This document shows, in pieces, positions 40,999 to 50,110 of a stretch of 64,000 nt of DNA. Origin of the DNA: Acidobacteriota bacterium. Its GTDB lineage: Bacteria; Acidobacteriota; UBA6911. Position numbers and translations under genes: made by a program. Every line of letters begins with the position of its first letter. Position 1 is the first letter of the stretch. The DNA is taken from positions 1 through 64,000 of the forward strand of contig JAISUT010000004.1 of assembly GCA_031271905.1 (NCBI GenBank). Direction: 5' to 3'. A model generated the notes under the pieces. That model ran no database searches. It was not told the DNA's origin and was given only the letters and a program-made list of their open reading frames with translations.

Positions 40999-42817
40999 GG
41001 GAGGCGGGTTCGGACTGGAGGTCGAAGAAGCGGCGGTAGTGGCCGCCCCGCGCCATCAGCTCCCCGTGCCCCCCCCGCTCGACGACGCGCCCGCGCTCCA
41101 GCACGAGGATCAGGTCGGCGTTGCGGATGGTGGAGAGGCGGTGGGCGATCACGAACGTCGTGCGATCCTTGATGAGGTTCGCCAGCGCCGCCTGGACCAG
41201 TTGCTCCGACTCCGAGTCCAGCGCCGAGGTCGCCTCGTCCAAGATCAGCACCGGCGCGTCCTTCAGCAGCGCGCGGGCGATGGATATCCGTTGACGCTCC
41301 CCGCCGCTCAACCGCTGCCCGCGTTCGCCGATGACGGTCTCGTACCCTTCCGGGAAGCGTCGGATGAAATCGTCGGCGAGCGCCGCCTTCGCCGCCGCCT
41401 CGACCCGCGCACGCGAGGCACCGACATCCCCGTAGGCGATGTTGTTGTAGACGGTGTCGTTGAAAAGGAAGGTCTCCTGGGTCACCATCGCCATCTGCCG
41501 CCGCAACGACGCCTGCGTGAACTCGCGGATGTCCACGCCGTCGATGAGGACCGCCCCCTCGGTCGGGTCGTAGAAGCGCGGCAGGAGCCCCGCCAGCGTC
41601 GTCTTGCCCGAACCGCTCGAACCCACCAGCGCGACGACCTGGTTGCGCCCCACCTCCAGGTCGATGCCGTCCAACACCGGCGCCTCGCCCCCCGCGCCGG
41701 GGTAGGAGAACCCGACGCCTTTGAAGGAGACGGAATCCCGGACGCCCTCGAGGCGGCGCGCCCCCGGCCTGTCGCGCACCTCCAGGTCGGCGTCCAGCAA
41801 CTCCATGATGCGCGCCCAGGACGCCATCGCCCGCTGGTACTGGACATGGATGCGGCTCAGCTTGCGGATGGGGTCGTACATGCGGAAGAGCGTGAACAGC
41901 ACCCCCCCGAAAAGCCCCAGGGTGACGGTGCGGTCGGCGATGTGCCGGTGCGCGTAATAGAGGAGCGGGATGAACGCCACCACGCCGAGCAGCTCCATCG
42001 CCGGGGAGTTCAGGAACAGGATCGACATCGCCTTCAGGTTGCTGCGCAGCAGGCGGAGCGACTTTCGCGCGAACGCCCCCTCCTCGTGCGCCTCCATGCC
42101 GAACGCCTTGATGATGCGCATCCCCGTGATCGACTGTTGCAGATGGTCGTTCAGGACGGCGGCGTCCTCGCGCCACTTCAGGCTGACGGCGCGGATGCGC
42201 CGCCCCATCGTCATCGTCAGCAGTCCCGCCAGCGGCGCGACCAAGACCGCCAAGAGCGCCAGCCTCCAGTCCAGGATCAGGACGTAGCAGACCAGCGCCG
42301 CCAGCATGACGGCCTCGCGGAAGAACTCCCCCAAGGTCGTGGAGACCGCCTCCTGCAACTGCTCCACGTCGCTGCTGACGCGGGACATCAGCTTGCCGGT
42401 GGAGTTGAGCGAGAAAAACGACATCGACTGGCGCAGGACGTGGGCGAACAGGCGCGTCCGCAGCTCCATCAGGATGCGCTGGCCGACGTAGCCCATCGCG
42501 TAGTTGGAGTAGTAGAGGCAGGCGCCCTTGAGGAACGTCAACCCGACCAGCGCCAGCGCGAGCTGCGTCACCAGCGTCCCGGGCAGCATCGACAAACCCG
42601 ATTGCACGGCGTCGAGGAACTTGCGCGCCCACGCCGACTCCGCCATGACGGCGGTGGTCGCCGTCGGGGTCGCCGTCAGGACTTTGTCAAACAGCGGGAT
42701 GACCAGCGAGGTGACCAAGATCTCGAAGCATCCGGTGCCGAGCAGCAGGGCGAAGGCGAGCGCGAGGACGCCCAGGTGCGGTTTGAGAAGCTGATAGAGC
42801 CGTCGCGACTGTTTCAT
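40994..42817 (-). CDS. MsbA-like lipid/multidrug ABC exporter
   Basis: This 607-residue protein fuses six membrane helices with an ATPase domain. The ATPase has Walker A LVGSSGSGKTTLAGLL, signature LSGGERQRISIARALL, and Walker B VLILDEATSALD. The transmembrane part (QSMSFFSLNSTGKLMSRVSSDVEQLQEAVS; ALLVAPLAGLLTMTMGRRIRAVS) resembles MsbA, which flips lipid A-core in Gram-negative bacteria. No lipid A genes are adjacent. It could also be a general exporter. The gene is monocistronic. Confidence 0.88.
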   Translation of the reverse strand: MKQSRRLYQLLKPHLGVLALAFALLLGTGCFEILVTSLVIPLFDKVLTATPTATTAVMAESAWARKFLDAVQSGLSMLPGTLVTQLALALVGLTFLKGACLYYSNYAMGYVGQRILMELRTRLFAHVLRQSMSFFSLNSTGKLMSRVSSDVEQLQEAVSTTLGEFFREAVMLAALVCYVLILDWRLALLAVLVAPLAGLLTMTMGRRIRAVSLKWREDAAVLNDHLQQSITGMRIIKAFGMEAHEEGAFARKSLRLLRSNLKAMSILFLNSPAMELLGVVAFIPLLYYAHRHIADRTVTLGLFGGVLFTLFRMYDPIRKLSRIHVQYQRAMASWARIMELLDADLEVRDRPGARRLEGVRDSVSFKGVGFSYPGAGGEAPVLDGIDLEVGRNQVVALVGSSGSGKTTLAGLLPRFYDPTEGAVLIDGVDIREFTQASLRRQMAMVTQETFLFNDTVYNNIAYGDVGASRARVEAAAKAALADDFIRRFPEGYETVIGERGQRLSGGERQRISIARALLKDAPVLILDEATSALDSESEQLVQAALANLIKDRTTFVIAHRLSTIRNADLILVLERGRVVERGGHGELMARGGHYRRFFDLQSEPASR

Positions 42818-42918
42818 GGCGGCGACAGGGTATCACGAATGCCGCCGCATTGGAATCGCCGGGAAGGGGCGAGGGGGGCGAGGGGGGCGAGGCGCCGGCC
42901 ATCCTCCAGGACGCGCCT

Positions 42919-45900
42919 TTAAAACACGAACTTGACGCCGAACCGGGCGGAGAAGCCGGGATTCCACATGTCGGCGCGCCCATAGGTGGGGTTGACCGCG
43001 TAATTCTCCAAGGGGTCCAGCGAGCTCGGGTCGGAGGACAGCTCCGCATCCTGGGCGTAATACGTCTCGGCAAGCTTCTGCCGCCAGTCGAACCCCTCCA
43101 GCAGGTTCACGCCGTTCAAGTCTATCCCGGCGCCCGCGCGGTCTTGCGAACCGGTGCGGTTCACCAAGGTGTCGATGTGCCGGACGGTCTTCTGGTTGAA
43201 CAGGTTCGTGACGTTGAACTCGATGCGCAGCTTCTTGCCCCCGCCGAGCCCGACCTCATGGGCGAGCAGGAGGTCGGTCTGCGTGAGCACCGGGGTGCGC
43301 CCCGCGTCCCCGCGCCCGTTGACCATCATCTCCAGGCTTCCGGACGAGGGGGCGTAGGCGGCGACCGTCGTCGTCAGCGGCGTGCCGCTGCCTGCATAGA
43401 AGCTGGCGCTGACCGAGGTGCCCCATTTGAATTCGTAGCTGCCGTAAGCCTTGAACACGTGCGGCCGGTCGGTCGCCAGGCGCCCCTCCACCCGCCGCCC
43501 CTCCGCGTCCAGGTAGTACAGCTCCGAATCGTAGTTGCGCGTGGCGCTGGAGCCTGGGCGCGCCCCGACCCCGGAATCGCCCTGCGCCATGGCCCAACCG
43601 CCGGCGGAGACCTCGTCCGTGTTAGACAGCCCCGCGTAGTTCCCCTGCAACCTGCTCCAGGTGTAGTTGGCGCCGAGGAACCACCCCTGGGAGAAGCGGC
43701 GGGTCAACGCCACCGTCACGGCGTCGTATTGCCGCTTGGGCTTGGGCATCGCGAAATCGGGGGTCGCGGCGGGGAGTTCCACATAATAGCCGTCCTCGTC
43801 GTAGCTGTAGTGGGGGAAGTGGCTGGTCACCTGCGTGGACGCCCCTTCGCCGGGATTGCCCAAGCGGAACCCCTCCCCCTCGCCCGGCACGAAATAGCCG
43901 ATGTCCTCGACAGTCCGGCGCAGCAGGGAGCGGGTGTAGCGCACATCCAGCGTCGTCTGCGGGTCGAGCCGGTATTCCGACCCGACGGCCCAGGTCTGCT
44001 GGCGCATCGGCTTGATGCCGGGATCGATGGCGTCGTCCCCGAAATCGGGGATGCGGTAGTCCACGTAGTCGAGCAGGGCGCCGGGGCGGTTGCCGAGGTC
44101 GATGGACGGGACGTCGCCGGGATCCTCCAGTTTGACGTACCACTCCCGCCAGACGTCGCCGCCCGAGAACCCGCGCGACAGGTCGTACTTGGTCCAGTCG
44201 TAGAACAGCCCCCAACTGCCGAACAGCTTCCATTTGCCGTCGCCGAGGACGTCGAGGCTGGCGCCCAGGCGCGGGGCGAGCTTGTCCCCCCACCCGAACT
44301 TCAAGAAGTAGTCCTTGATGTCGCGGCGGAAGGAGGGGACGGTCTCCTTTTCGGCGCGCAACCCCAGGCTCAGGGTCAGGCGCGGATGGACGCGCCACTG
44401 GTCTTGGACGTACATGTTGTCGATGGTCGAGCCCGCAGACCCTTTCGTCTCGTACTGTTCGAGCAGGTAGAAGCCGTAGGGGGCGATGTCCCCCTCCTCG
44501 AAAAAGCTGTCGTAGCCCCAGTAGACCCCGAGCCAGTACCCGCCGTTGTCGCCGAGCGACACCTTGTTGACGTTCTTCTGCACCCCCGCCCCCACTTTGA
44601 GCGTATGCCGCCCCAGGAAATCGAACATCCGGGTGAAATCCGCCTGGAAATAGGCGCGGCTGGCCGTGTCGTAGTCGGTGGCGTCCACCTGGTTCGGCAC
44701 GTTGAACCAGCCCGCCGGGTGCAGCAGCCCCTCCGGGACGTCCGGCGTGGACTCGGGGTCGCCATAGTAGTAGACCGAGGCGGCGGCGGGGACGCCGGTG
44801 TCCCTGTACTCGTCCCGGAAATAGCCGCCGCGCAGGCTCACCAGCGAGGCGGCGGACGGGACGACGTCCACCGAGCCGCTGTAATTGTCCTTGGATGCGC
44901 GCCATCCTTGCGCGCGGTAGTGGTCGTAATACGAGGCGGGGCGGTCCACGACCGCATTGGGCGCCAGCCCCCTGTAGTCGGGCAGCAACCCGGTGCTCCC
45001 GGTCGATTGATGCAGCCAGCCGAGGTTCGCCCTGACGCGGTCGGCGGCGTCCCAGGTGAGCTTGCCGAACAAGTCGTGCGCGACCTGGTCGTTCTCGAAC
45101 ACGCCGGGGCCGTCGGCGAACTCGACGGTCGAGGCGCGGCGGGTGAACCGGGGCGAGTACGCCGTGAAAAAGAACAGCTTGCCCTTCACGACCGGACCGC
45201 CCACCGAGAACCCCGCCTCGTCGGTGTGGTCGGCGACCCCGTCGTCCTGGACATACCCGTAATCGTTGGCGTATGCGCCGGACGGGTCCGCCGTCCCCAA
45301 GCGCGGCGAAGGCTTGGCGTCATAGGGCGAGCCGCTGTTGTACCAGTGGACCTCCCCGTGGAAGGCGTCGCCGCCCGTCTTGGTCACGGCGCTGATGACG
45401 CCGCCCAAGGCGCCGCCGAATTCGGCGTCCAGCCCGGAAGTCTTCACCTGCACCTCCTGGAGGTACTCGAACGCCGCGTTCCCGCGGGAGACGCCGTTGA
45501 TCACGCTGGTGGTCGAGATGCCGTCCACCGTGAACTGGTTTTCCGCCGCGCTGGCGCCGTTGACCTGGAAGCCCCCCTCGAGGGCGCCGGCGTTCACCGA
45601 GGGCGCGGTCAGGGCGACGCTCTGGAAGGAGCGCCCCTTGGGCAGGCGGTCGAACTCCTCCGCAGTGACGTTGTGCGCCACCGTCGCGGAGACCAAGTCC
45701 ATGGCGACGGTGGCGGCGGAGACCTCCACGGCGTCCGACACCGCGCCCACCATGAGCGTGAAGTCCAACTCGACGGCCCGCCCCAGGAGCAGGACGACGT
45801 CCGAATACCCGGCGGCGGAAAACCCTTGCTTCCGCGCGACGGCCGAGTACCGCCCCGGCTCCAGCGCCGGCGCGGCGTATCTGCCGTCGCCCGCCGTCCA

Positions 45901-46110
45901 GGCGACGACGGCCCTGCGGGTCCCCTGGTTCACGACGGTCACCTCCGCATCGGGGACGACGGCGCCGGATGCGTCGTAGACCACGCCGCCCAGGGCGCTG
46001 AAACGCTCTTGGGCGAGTCCCGCGCAAAGCGACAGCAGCGCGACGGCAAGCGCCGTCAGTGTTCGCCGCAAGACCCGCGGCTTGGCAGAGCGTGAACGAT
46101 CACCGGACAT
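42919..46110 (-). CDS. Oar-like TonB-dependent receptor
   Basis: This 1063-residue outer-membrane protein has a signal peptide (TLTALAVALLSLCAGLAQ), an N-terminal carboxypeptidase-regulatory-like domain (LGGVVYDASGAVVPDAEVTVVNQGTRRAVVAWTAGDGRYAAPALEPGRYSA), a plug domain (VNGASAAENQFTVDGISTTSVINGVSRGNAAFEYLQEVQVKT) and a large beta barrel that ends in an aromatic strand (RFGVKFVF). The combination is that of Oar-type receptors, numerous in Acidobacteria. The substrate may be a polymer or siderophore-like compound. It is divergent from the molybdopterin subunit, with a 382-base gap that could hold a shared control region. Confidence 0.92.
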   Translation of the reverse strand: MSGDRSRSAKPRVLRRTLTALAVALLSLCAGLAQERFSALGGVVYDASGAVVPDAEVTVVNQGTRRAVVAWTAGDGRYAAPALEPGRYSAVARKQGFSAAGYSDVVLLLGRAVELDFTLMVGAVSDAVEVSAATVAMDLVSATVAHNVTAEEFDRLPKGRSFQSVALTAPSVNAGALEGGFQVNGASAAENQFTVDGISTTSVINGVSRGNAAFEYLQEVQVKTSGLDAEFGGALGGVISAVTKTGGDAFHGEVHWYNSGSPYDAKPSPRLGTADPSGAYANDYGYVQDDGVADHTDEAGFSVGGPVVKGKLFFFTAYSPRFTRRASTVEFADGPGVFENDQVAHDLFGKLTWDAADRVRANLGWLHQSTGSTGLLPDYRGLAPNAVVDRPASYYDHYRAQGWRASKDNYSGSVDVVPSAASLVSLRGGYFRDEYRDTGVPAAASVYYYGDPESTPDVPEGLLHPAGWFNVPNQVDATDYDTASRAYFQADFTRMFDFLGRHTLKVGAGVQKNVNKVSLGDNGGYWLGVYWGYDSFFEEGDIAPYGFYLLEQYETKGSAGSTIDNMYVQDQWRVHPRLTLSLGLRAEKETVPSFRRDIKDYFLKFGWGDKLAPRLGASLDVLGDGKWKLFGSWGLFYDWTKYDLSRGFSGGDVWREWYVKLEDPGDVPSIDLGNRPGALLDYVDYRIPDFGDDAIDPGIKPMRQQTWAVGSEYRLDPQTTLDVRYTRSLLRRTVEDIGYFVPGEGEGFRLGNPGEGASTQVTSHFPHYSYDEDGYYVELPAATPDFAMPKPKRQYDAVTVALTRRFSQGWFLGANYTWSRLQGNYAGLSNTDEVSAGGWAMAQGDSGVGARPGSSATRNYDSELYYLDAEGRRVEGRLATDRPHVFKAYGSYEFKWGTSVSASFYAGSGTPLTTTVAAYAPSSGSLEMMVNGRGDAGRTPVLTQTDLLLAHEVGLGGGKKLRIEFNVTNLFNQKTVRHIDTLVNRTGSQDRAGAGIDLNGVNLLEGFDWRQKLAETYYAQDAELSSDPSSLDPLENYAVNPTYGRADMWNPGFSARFGVKFVF

Positions 46111-46492
46111 TTGGCTTCCCCCAGGCGCAATCCCCAAAAAACGCACTTCCCCTAAAAAACCACCTGCCTGATCGGCAAGCCCCGCCATCCGTTTCAATTA
46201 TTTCTATAAAATCCATAAAACTATGGAAGGCGCGTCGCCGGGCCGGTGCGGGGAACCGGCAGCCTCGCGCGTTTCGGCAAATGGCGTTTCGACAAATAGT
46301 GCGATACGCGCAAGGGCGGTTCGTAGTAGAATGCAAGGGCGTTTCGACGGTTTGCGCCCCCGGGCGGGACGATGGCGCGGGACGGACGGTTTCCCGGCGC
46401 CGCCCCCGAGGCGCAGGGGCATTCAAAGCAGGCAGACGCATTTTTAAGGACGCATTTCAAGGGACAAGGGGATTTAACGAGGAGGCGCACAC
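46111..46492. other. divergent gap between TonB receptor and molybdopterin subunit
   Basis: Direct repeats of GCGTTTCGAC and similar sequences occur here (near 46283 and 46341), the gap is less GC-rich at its left end, and TAGAAT near 46327 could be a -10 box. I could not pair a convincing -35 box with it. No gene is visible. Confidence 0.4.
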
Positions 46493-48766
46493 ATGGCAGA
46501 TCTCGCAGGTGCAAACGGGCAACGCACCGAATTCAAAGTCGTCGGGAGGCGCAACCTTCCCGGCAAGCTATCCTATAACCTGGCGACCGGCAAGGCGCGC
46601 TTCGGGATGGACGCCACGGCGCCCGACATGCTGTTCGCCAAGTTCCTGCGCAGCCCCTACGCCAACGCCGTGGTCGAGAGCGTGGACACGACCAAGGCGA
46701 AGGCGTTGCCGGGCGTGGTGGAGGTCCTCAAGTGGGACGACCCCGCCATGAAGTCGCTGGTCGTCGACGGCGGCCTTTTCAGCAGCGGGCCGTCGCCGTT
46801 CCTCGACAACATCGCCGACCAGGAGGACGCCGAGGTGGCGGTCATCGTGGTCGCCGAAAGCGAGGACGTCTGCGACGAGGCGTTGAAGCTGCTCGACGTG
46901 AAATGGGACGTCAAGCCGCACGTCGTCGATCCGCGCGACGGCGCCCGGCCCGACGCCCCGGTCGTGCGCACCCCCCCGGGCGGCAAGGGGAACACGGCGA
47001 CCACCGAGAAGATCGACGGCGACGTGGAGGCGGGCTTCAAGCAGGCGGACCAGATCATCGAGTTCGACTTCATGCTCCCGGCATACGCCTCGCACATCCC
47101 GAACCCCTCCGGCAGCATGGCGTACTGGTATGACGACCAGTGGGCGTCCGAGGGGCAGGATCTCATGATCGAGGGGGCGGCGCAAGGGGGCGACCAGTTG
47201 GCGATCCTGTACAAGACGCCGCTGGACAAGGTCCACCAGGTGACGCTCTACCAAGGCGGGAAATACTGCGACTGGGGGCTGCGCAAGAGCCAGCTCGTCA
47301 CGCCGCTCCTGGCGAAGCTGACGGGACGCCCGGTGCGCTGCGTCAACAAGCGCGAGAACATGTACGACTTCGACATCAACCAGATATACTTCCACATCAA
47401 GGTCGGATTCAAGAACGACGGGTTGATCACCGCCGTGCGGCTCGACTCGGTGGCGGACAACGGCACGCGCACCAGCTCCCCGTTCGGCACCACGTCGGAC
47501 ATGGGCTACGGCCCGTGGTACACCACCCGTTGCGAGAACATCCACCAGTCGATGGTGACCGTCTCGACCAACCGGGGCCAGATGTACACCAGCAGCCAGC
47601 ACTGCCCCTTCGGCTGGGACACCATGACGGTGGCGGAGCAGCTCGTGGCGGAGAAGCTGGGAATGGACGTGATCGACGTGGCGACGCGCAACCTCCACGG
47701 GCCGGAGTCGCAGCAAGACCCCGCGCCGGTGCCCAGCTACCTGGCATGCATCGAGGCGGGGAAGAAGCTGATGCAATGGCGGCCGCACAAGGCGGGGGAG
47801 GGGAAGCTGCCCGACGGAAGGCTGCACGGCGCGGCGTTCCGCTACCAGATGTGCCCGCGCCACAGCTTCTCCGACTACACGGCGACGGTCTACCTGCACG
47901 CGGGGAAGATCTTCATGCCGACCCAGGGCGCCTGCACCGGCATGTTCGCCACCGACGCCATGGCGATGGTGGTGGCCGAGGAGCTGGGGGCGAAGTGGGA
48001 GGACGTCGTCATCCAGCACGACATGAAGGCGCCGTTCCAGCCCGTGGGCGGCGGCAGCGACGGCACCACGGCGGCGGCGTGGGTGATCAAGGAGGCGGCG
48101 GCCAAGCTGAAGGGCCTCATATTGGAGGAGGCGGCGCCCCGGCTCAAGGCGAAGGTGGAGGACTTGGACACGAAGGACTCGGCGGTCTACCTGAAGTCCG
48201 ACCCGTCCAAGACCGTGCCTTTCGACCAGCTCCGCGCCCCCTCGACGGGCAACATCCAGTCGTACCTGAGCGCGACGGCGAACGGCAGGCCGCCGACGGC
48301 GCTCTGGGCGGTCGGCATGGGGAAGATGCTGGACACGATGAACGTCCAGTTCGTCGAGGTCGCCGTGGACGCGGAGACGGGCGCGGTGGAGGTGTTGCGG
48401 CACGTCGTGGCGGCAGACACCGGCAAGGTGTTGCGCCCGACCTCGCTGGAGGGGCAGATACAGCAGACGATGATGTTCAGCTCCGGCTGCCAGCTCAGCG
48501 AGGAGCTGCTCTGGGACAAGGCGAGCGGCGTACACCTGAACAACAACATGTTCGAGTACAAGAAGCCGACCATCCTGGACATCGGGCCGACGGACATCGA
48601 CCTGCTGGAGACGCGCGCGGGCAACGCCGCCTACGGCGGCAACGGCATCAGCCACTCGCTGGCGAACACGCACATCCTGATCTGCGCCATCCAGAACGCC
48701 ATCGGCGCGTGGGTGGATCCGCCGGCGACCCCGGATCGGGTGCTGAAGGCGCTGGGCAAGGCGTAA
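46493..48766 (+). CDS. orphan xanthine-dehydrogenase-type molybdopterin-binding subunit, with altered active-site motifs
   Basis: This 757-residue protein follows the fold of the large subunit of xanthine dehydrogenases and aldehyde oxidoreductases: an N-terminal a/b-hammerhead (GKARFGMDATAPDMLFAKFLRSPYANAVVESVD) and the cofactor-binding domain (LHGPESQQD; QPVGGGSDGTTAAAWVIKEAA; VAADTGKVLRPTSLEGQIQQ). Yet the motif corresponding to GGGFGxK is QGGKYCDWG, and the usual GxGE catalytic glutamate region near the end reads YGGNGISHS with no Glu. The iron-sulfur and FAD subunits are not adjacent. It may be a divergent enzyme with another chemistry or one that recruits distant partners. GAGGAGG lies before the ATG. 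Confidence 0.75.
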   Translation: MADLAGANGQRTEFKVVGRRNLPGKLSYNLATGKARFGMDATAPDMLFAKFLRSPYANAVVESVDTTKAKALPGVVEVLKWDDPAMKSLVVDGGLFSSGPSPFLDNIADQEDAEVAVIVVAESEDVCDEALKLLDVKWDVKPHVVDPRDGARPDAPVVRTPPGGKGNTATTEKIDGDVEAGFKQADQIIEFDFMLPAYASHIPNPSGSMAYWYDDQWASEGQDLMIEGAAQGGDQLAILYKTPLDKVHQVTLYQGGKYCDWGLRKSQLVTPLLAKLTGRPVRCVNKRENMYDFDINQIYFHIKVGFKNDGLITAVRLDSVADNGTRTSSPFGTTSDMGYGPWYTTRCENIHQSMVTVSTNRGQMYTSSQHCPFGWDTMTVAEQLVAEKLGMDVIDVATRNLHGPESQQDPAPVPSYLACIEAGKKLMQWRPHKAGEGKLPDGRLHGAAFRYQMCPRHSFSDYTATVYLHAGKIFMPTQGACTGMFATDAMAMVVAEELGAKWEDVVIQHDMKAPFQPVGGGSDGTTAAAWVIKEAAAKLKGLILEEAAPRLKAKVEDLDTKDSAVYLKSDPSKTVPFDQLRAPSTGNIQSYLSATANGRPPTALWAVGMGKMLDTMNVQFVEVAVDAETGAVEVLRHVVAADTGKVLRPTSLEGQIQQTMMFSSGCQLSEELLWDKASGVHLNNNMFEYKKPTILDIGPTDIDLLETRAGNAAYGGNGISHSLANTHILICAIQNAIGAWVDPPATPDRVLKALGKA

Positions 48767-48804
48767 CCCGGCGGGGGGCTGCGCCTCCGGGGGGACGGCG
48801 GCAA

Positions 48805-48830
48805 GCGGCGGCGCGACGCCGTGCCGCCGC
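48805..48830 (+). terminator. GC-rich hairpin after the molybdopterin subunit
   Basis: GCGGCGGC and GCCGCCGC pair around a ten-base loop, 39 bases past the stop. No T-run follows, so this is a weak candidate. Confidence 0.3.
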
Positions 48831-48970
48831 ACCCCGAGGCGCGGCTTGCCCGCCGGCGGTTCCCCGCCTGCGGCAGGACGGGCGGCGCGCAGGGCGCCGA
48901 CGCCCTCTCGGAATGCTCCGATCGCGCAAATGGCGCGGGCGAACCGTGAACGAATGACGAGCTGCCACCG

Positions 48971-50110
48971 ATGATATTCCTACACCTGTCCGACCTGCAT
49001 CTGGGGAAGTCCGTCCACGAGTTCCCGATGCTGGAAGACCAAGAGCACATCTTGAAGGCCATCTTGGGCGTAGCCGACGCGGAGAGGCCGCAGGCGGTTT
49101 TGGTCGCAGGCGACGTCTTCGACCGCACCGTCGCGCCCACGGAGGCGTTGCGGCTCTTCGACGACTTCCTGGACGGGTTGGTGCGCCGCAACGTCGAGGT
49201 GTTCGTCATCAGCGGCAACCATGACTCGGCGGACCGCCTGGCGTTCGGCGCCCGCTTCATGGACCGGAGCGGCGTCCACATCGCCCGCGCCTACGACGGG
49301 GGCGCGACCCCCTTCCGCCTCGCAGACGAGCACGGCGAGGTGCGCCTGCACCTGCTGCCGTTTTTGAAACCCGCCCAGGTCAGGCAGCGTTTCCCCGCGC
49401 CGGAGGGGGCGACGTGGACGGACGCCGTGAAGACGGTCATCGGGCGCATGGGCGTCGACGAGGGCGAACGCAACATCCTTCTGGCGCACCAGTTCGTGAC
49501 GGGCGCGAAAACCTGCGAATCCGAGGAGGCGAGCGTCGGCGGCGCCGACAACGTGGACGTCGAGGCGTTCGCCCCCTTCGACTACGTGGCGCTGGGGCAC
49601 CTGCACGGGGCGCAGTGCGTCGGCAGGGAGACCGTGCGCTATTGCGGGTCGCCGCTCAAATACTCGTTTTCGGAGACCGGGCACAAGAAGTCCGTCACGG
49701 TCGTCAACCTCGCCGAGAAAGGCAGGGTGGAGATCAAGGAGGCGCCGCTCGCCCCGAGGCGGGACATGCGCGAGATACGCGGGACGTACCTCGAGGTGAC
49801 CGCGCGCGAGTCCTACCGGGGCCAGTCCACCGACGACTACATCCGCGTCACGTTGACGGACGAGGACGACCAGCCGGACGCCGTCGGGAAGCTGCGCGTC
49901 ATCTACCCCAACCTGATGCGCCTGGACTATGACAACACGCGCACGCGGTCTGGCGGCGCCCCGGCCAGCGCCGCCCCGGACGCCGGCAGGCACACGCCGC
50001 TCCAGTTGTTCGACAGGTTCTTCGAGGAGCAGAACGGGCGGCCGCTGTCGGACGCCCAACGCAGCTATCTGCAAGACTTGATCGGGCAGGTATGGGAGGA
50101 GGCGCAATGA
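48971..50110 (+). CDS. sbcD: exonuclease subunit SbcD (Mre11-like)
   Basis: SbcD is the nuclease half of the SbcCD complex, which cuts DNA hairpins and protein-blocked ends. The 379-residue protein has all phosphoesterase motifs: HLSDLHLGKSV, GDVFDR, GNHDS, HQFVTG and GHLHG. A C-terminal part (FDRFFEEQNGRPLSDAQ) matches the SbcD capping and SbcC-binding region. Its stop overlaps the sbcC start by four bases (ATGA). Confidence 0.95.
   Translation: MIFLHLSDLHLGKSVHEFPMLEDQEHILKAILGVADAERPQAVLVAGDVFDRTVAPTEALRLFDDFLDGLVRRNVEVFVISGNHDSADRLAFGARFMDRSGVHIARAYDGGATPFRLADEHGEVRLHLLPFLKPAQVRQRFPAPEGATWTDAVKTVIGRMGVDEGERNILLAHQFVTGAKTCESEEASVGGADNVDVEAFAPFDYVALGHLHGAQCVGRETVRYCGSPLKYSFSETGHKKSVTVVNLAEKGRVEIKEAPLAPRRDMREIRGTYLEVTARESYRGQSTDDYIRVTLTDEDDQPDAVGKLRVIYPNLMRLDYDNTRTRSGGAPASAAPDAGRHTPLQLFDRFFEEQNGRPLSDAQRSYLQDLIGQVWEEAQ

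Noticed and set aside
42850-46095. 1081-codon plus-strand frame opposite the TonB receptor
   Set aside because: No domain is recognisable and the minus strand has a full Oar-like receptor with signal peptide and barrel end.
46493-48766. Standard xanthine dehydrogenase operon
   Set aside because: No iron-sulfur or FAD subunit is adjacent and the active-site motifs differ.
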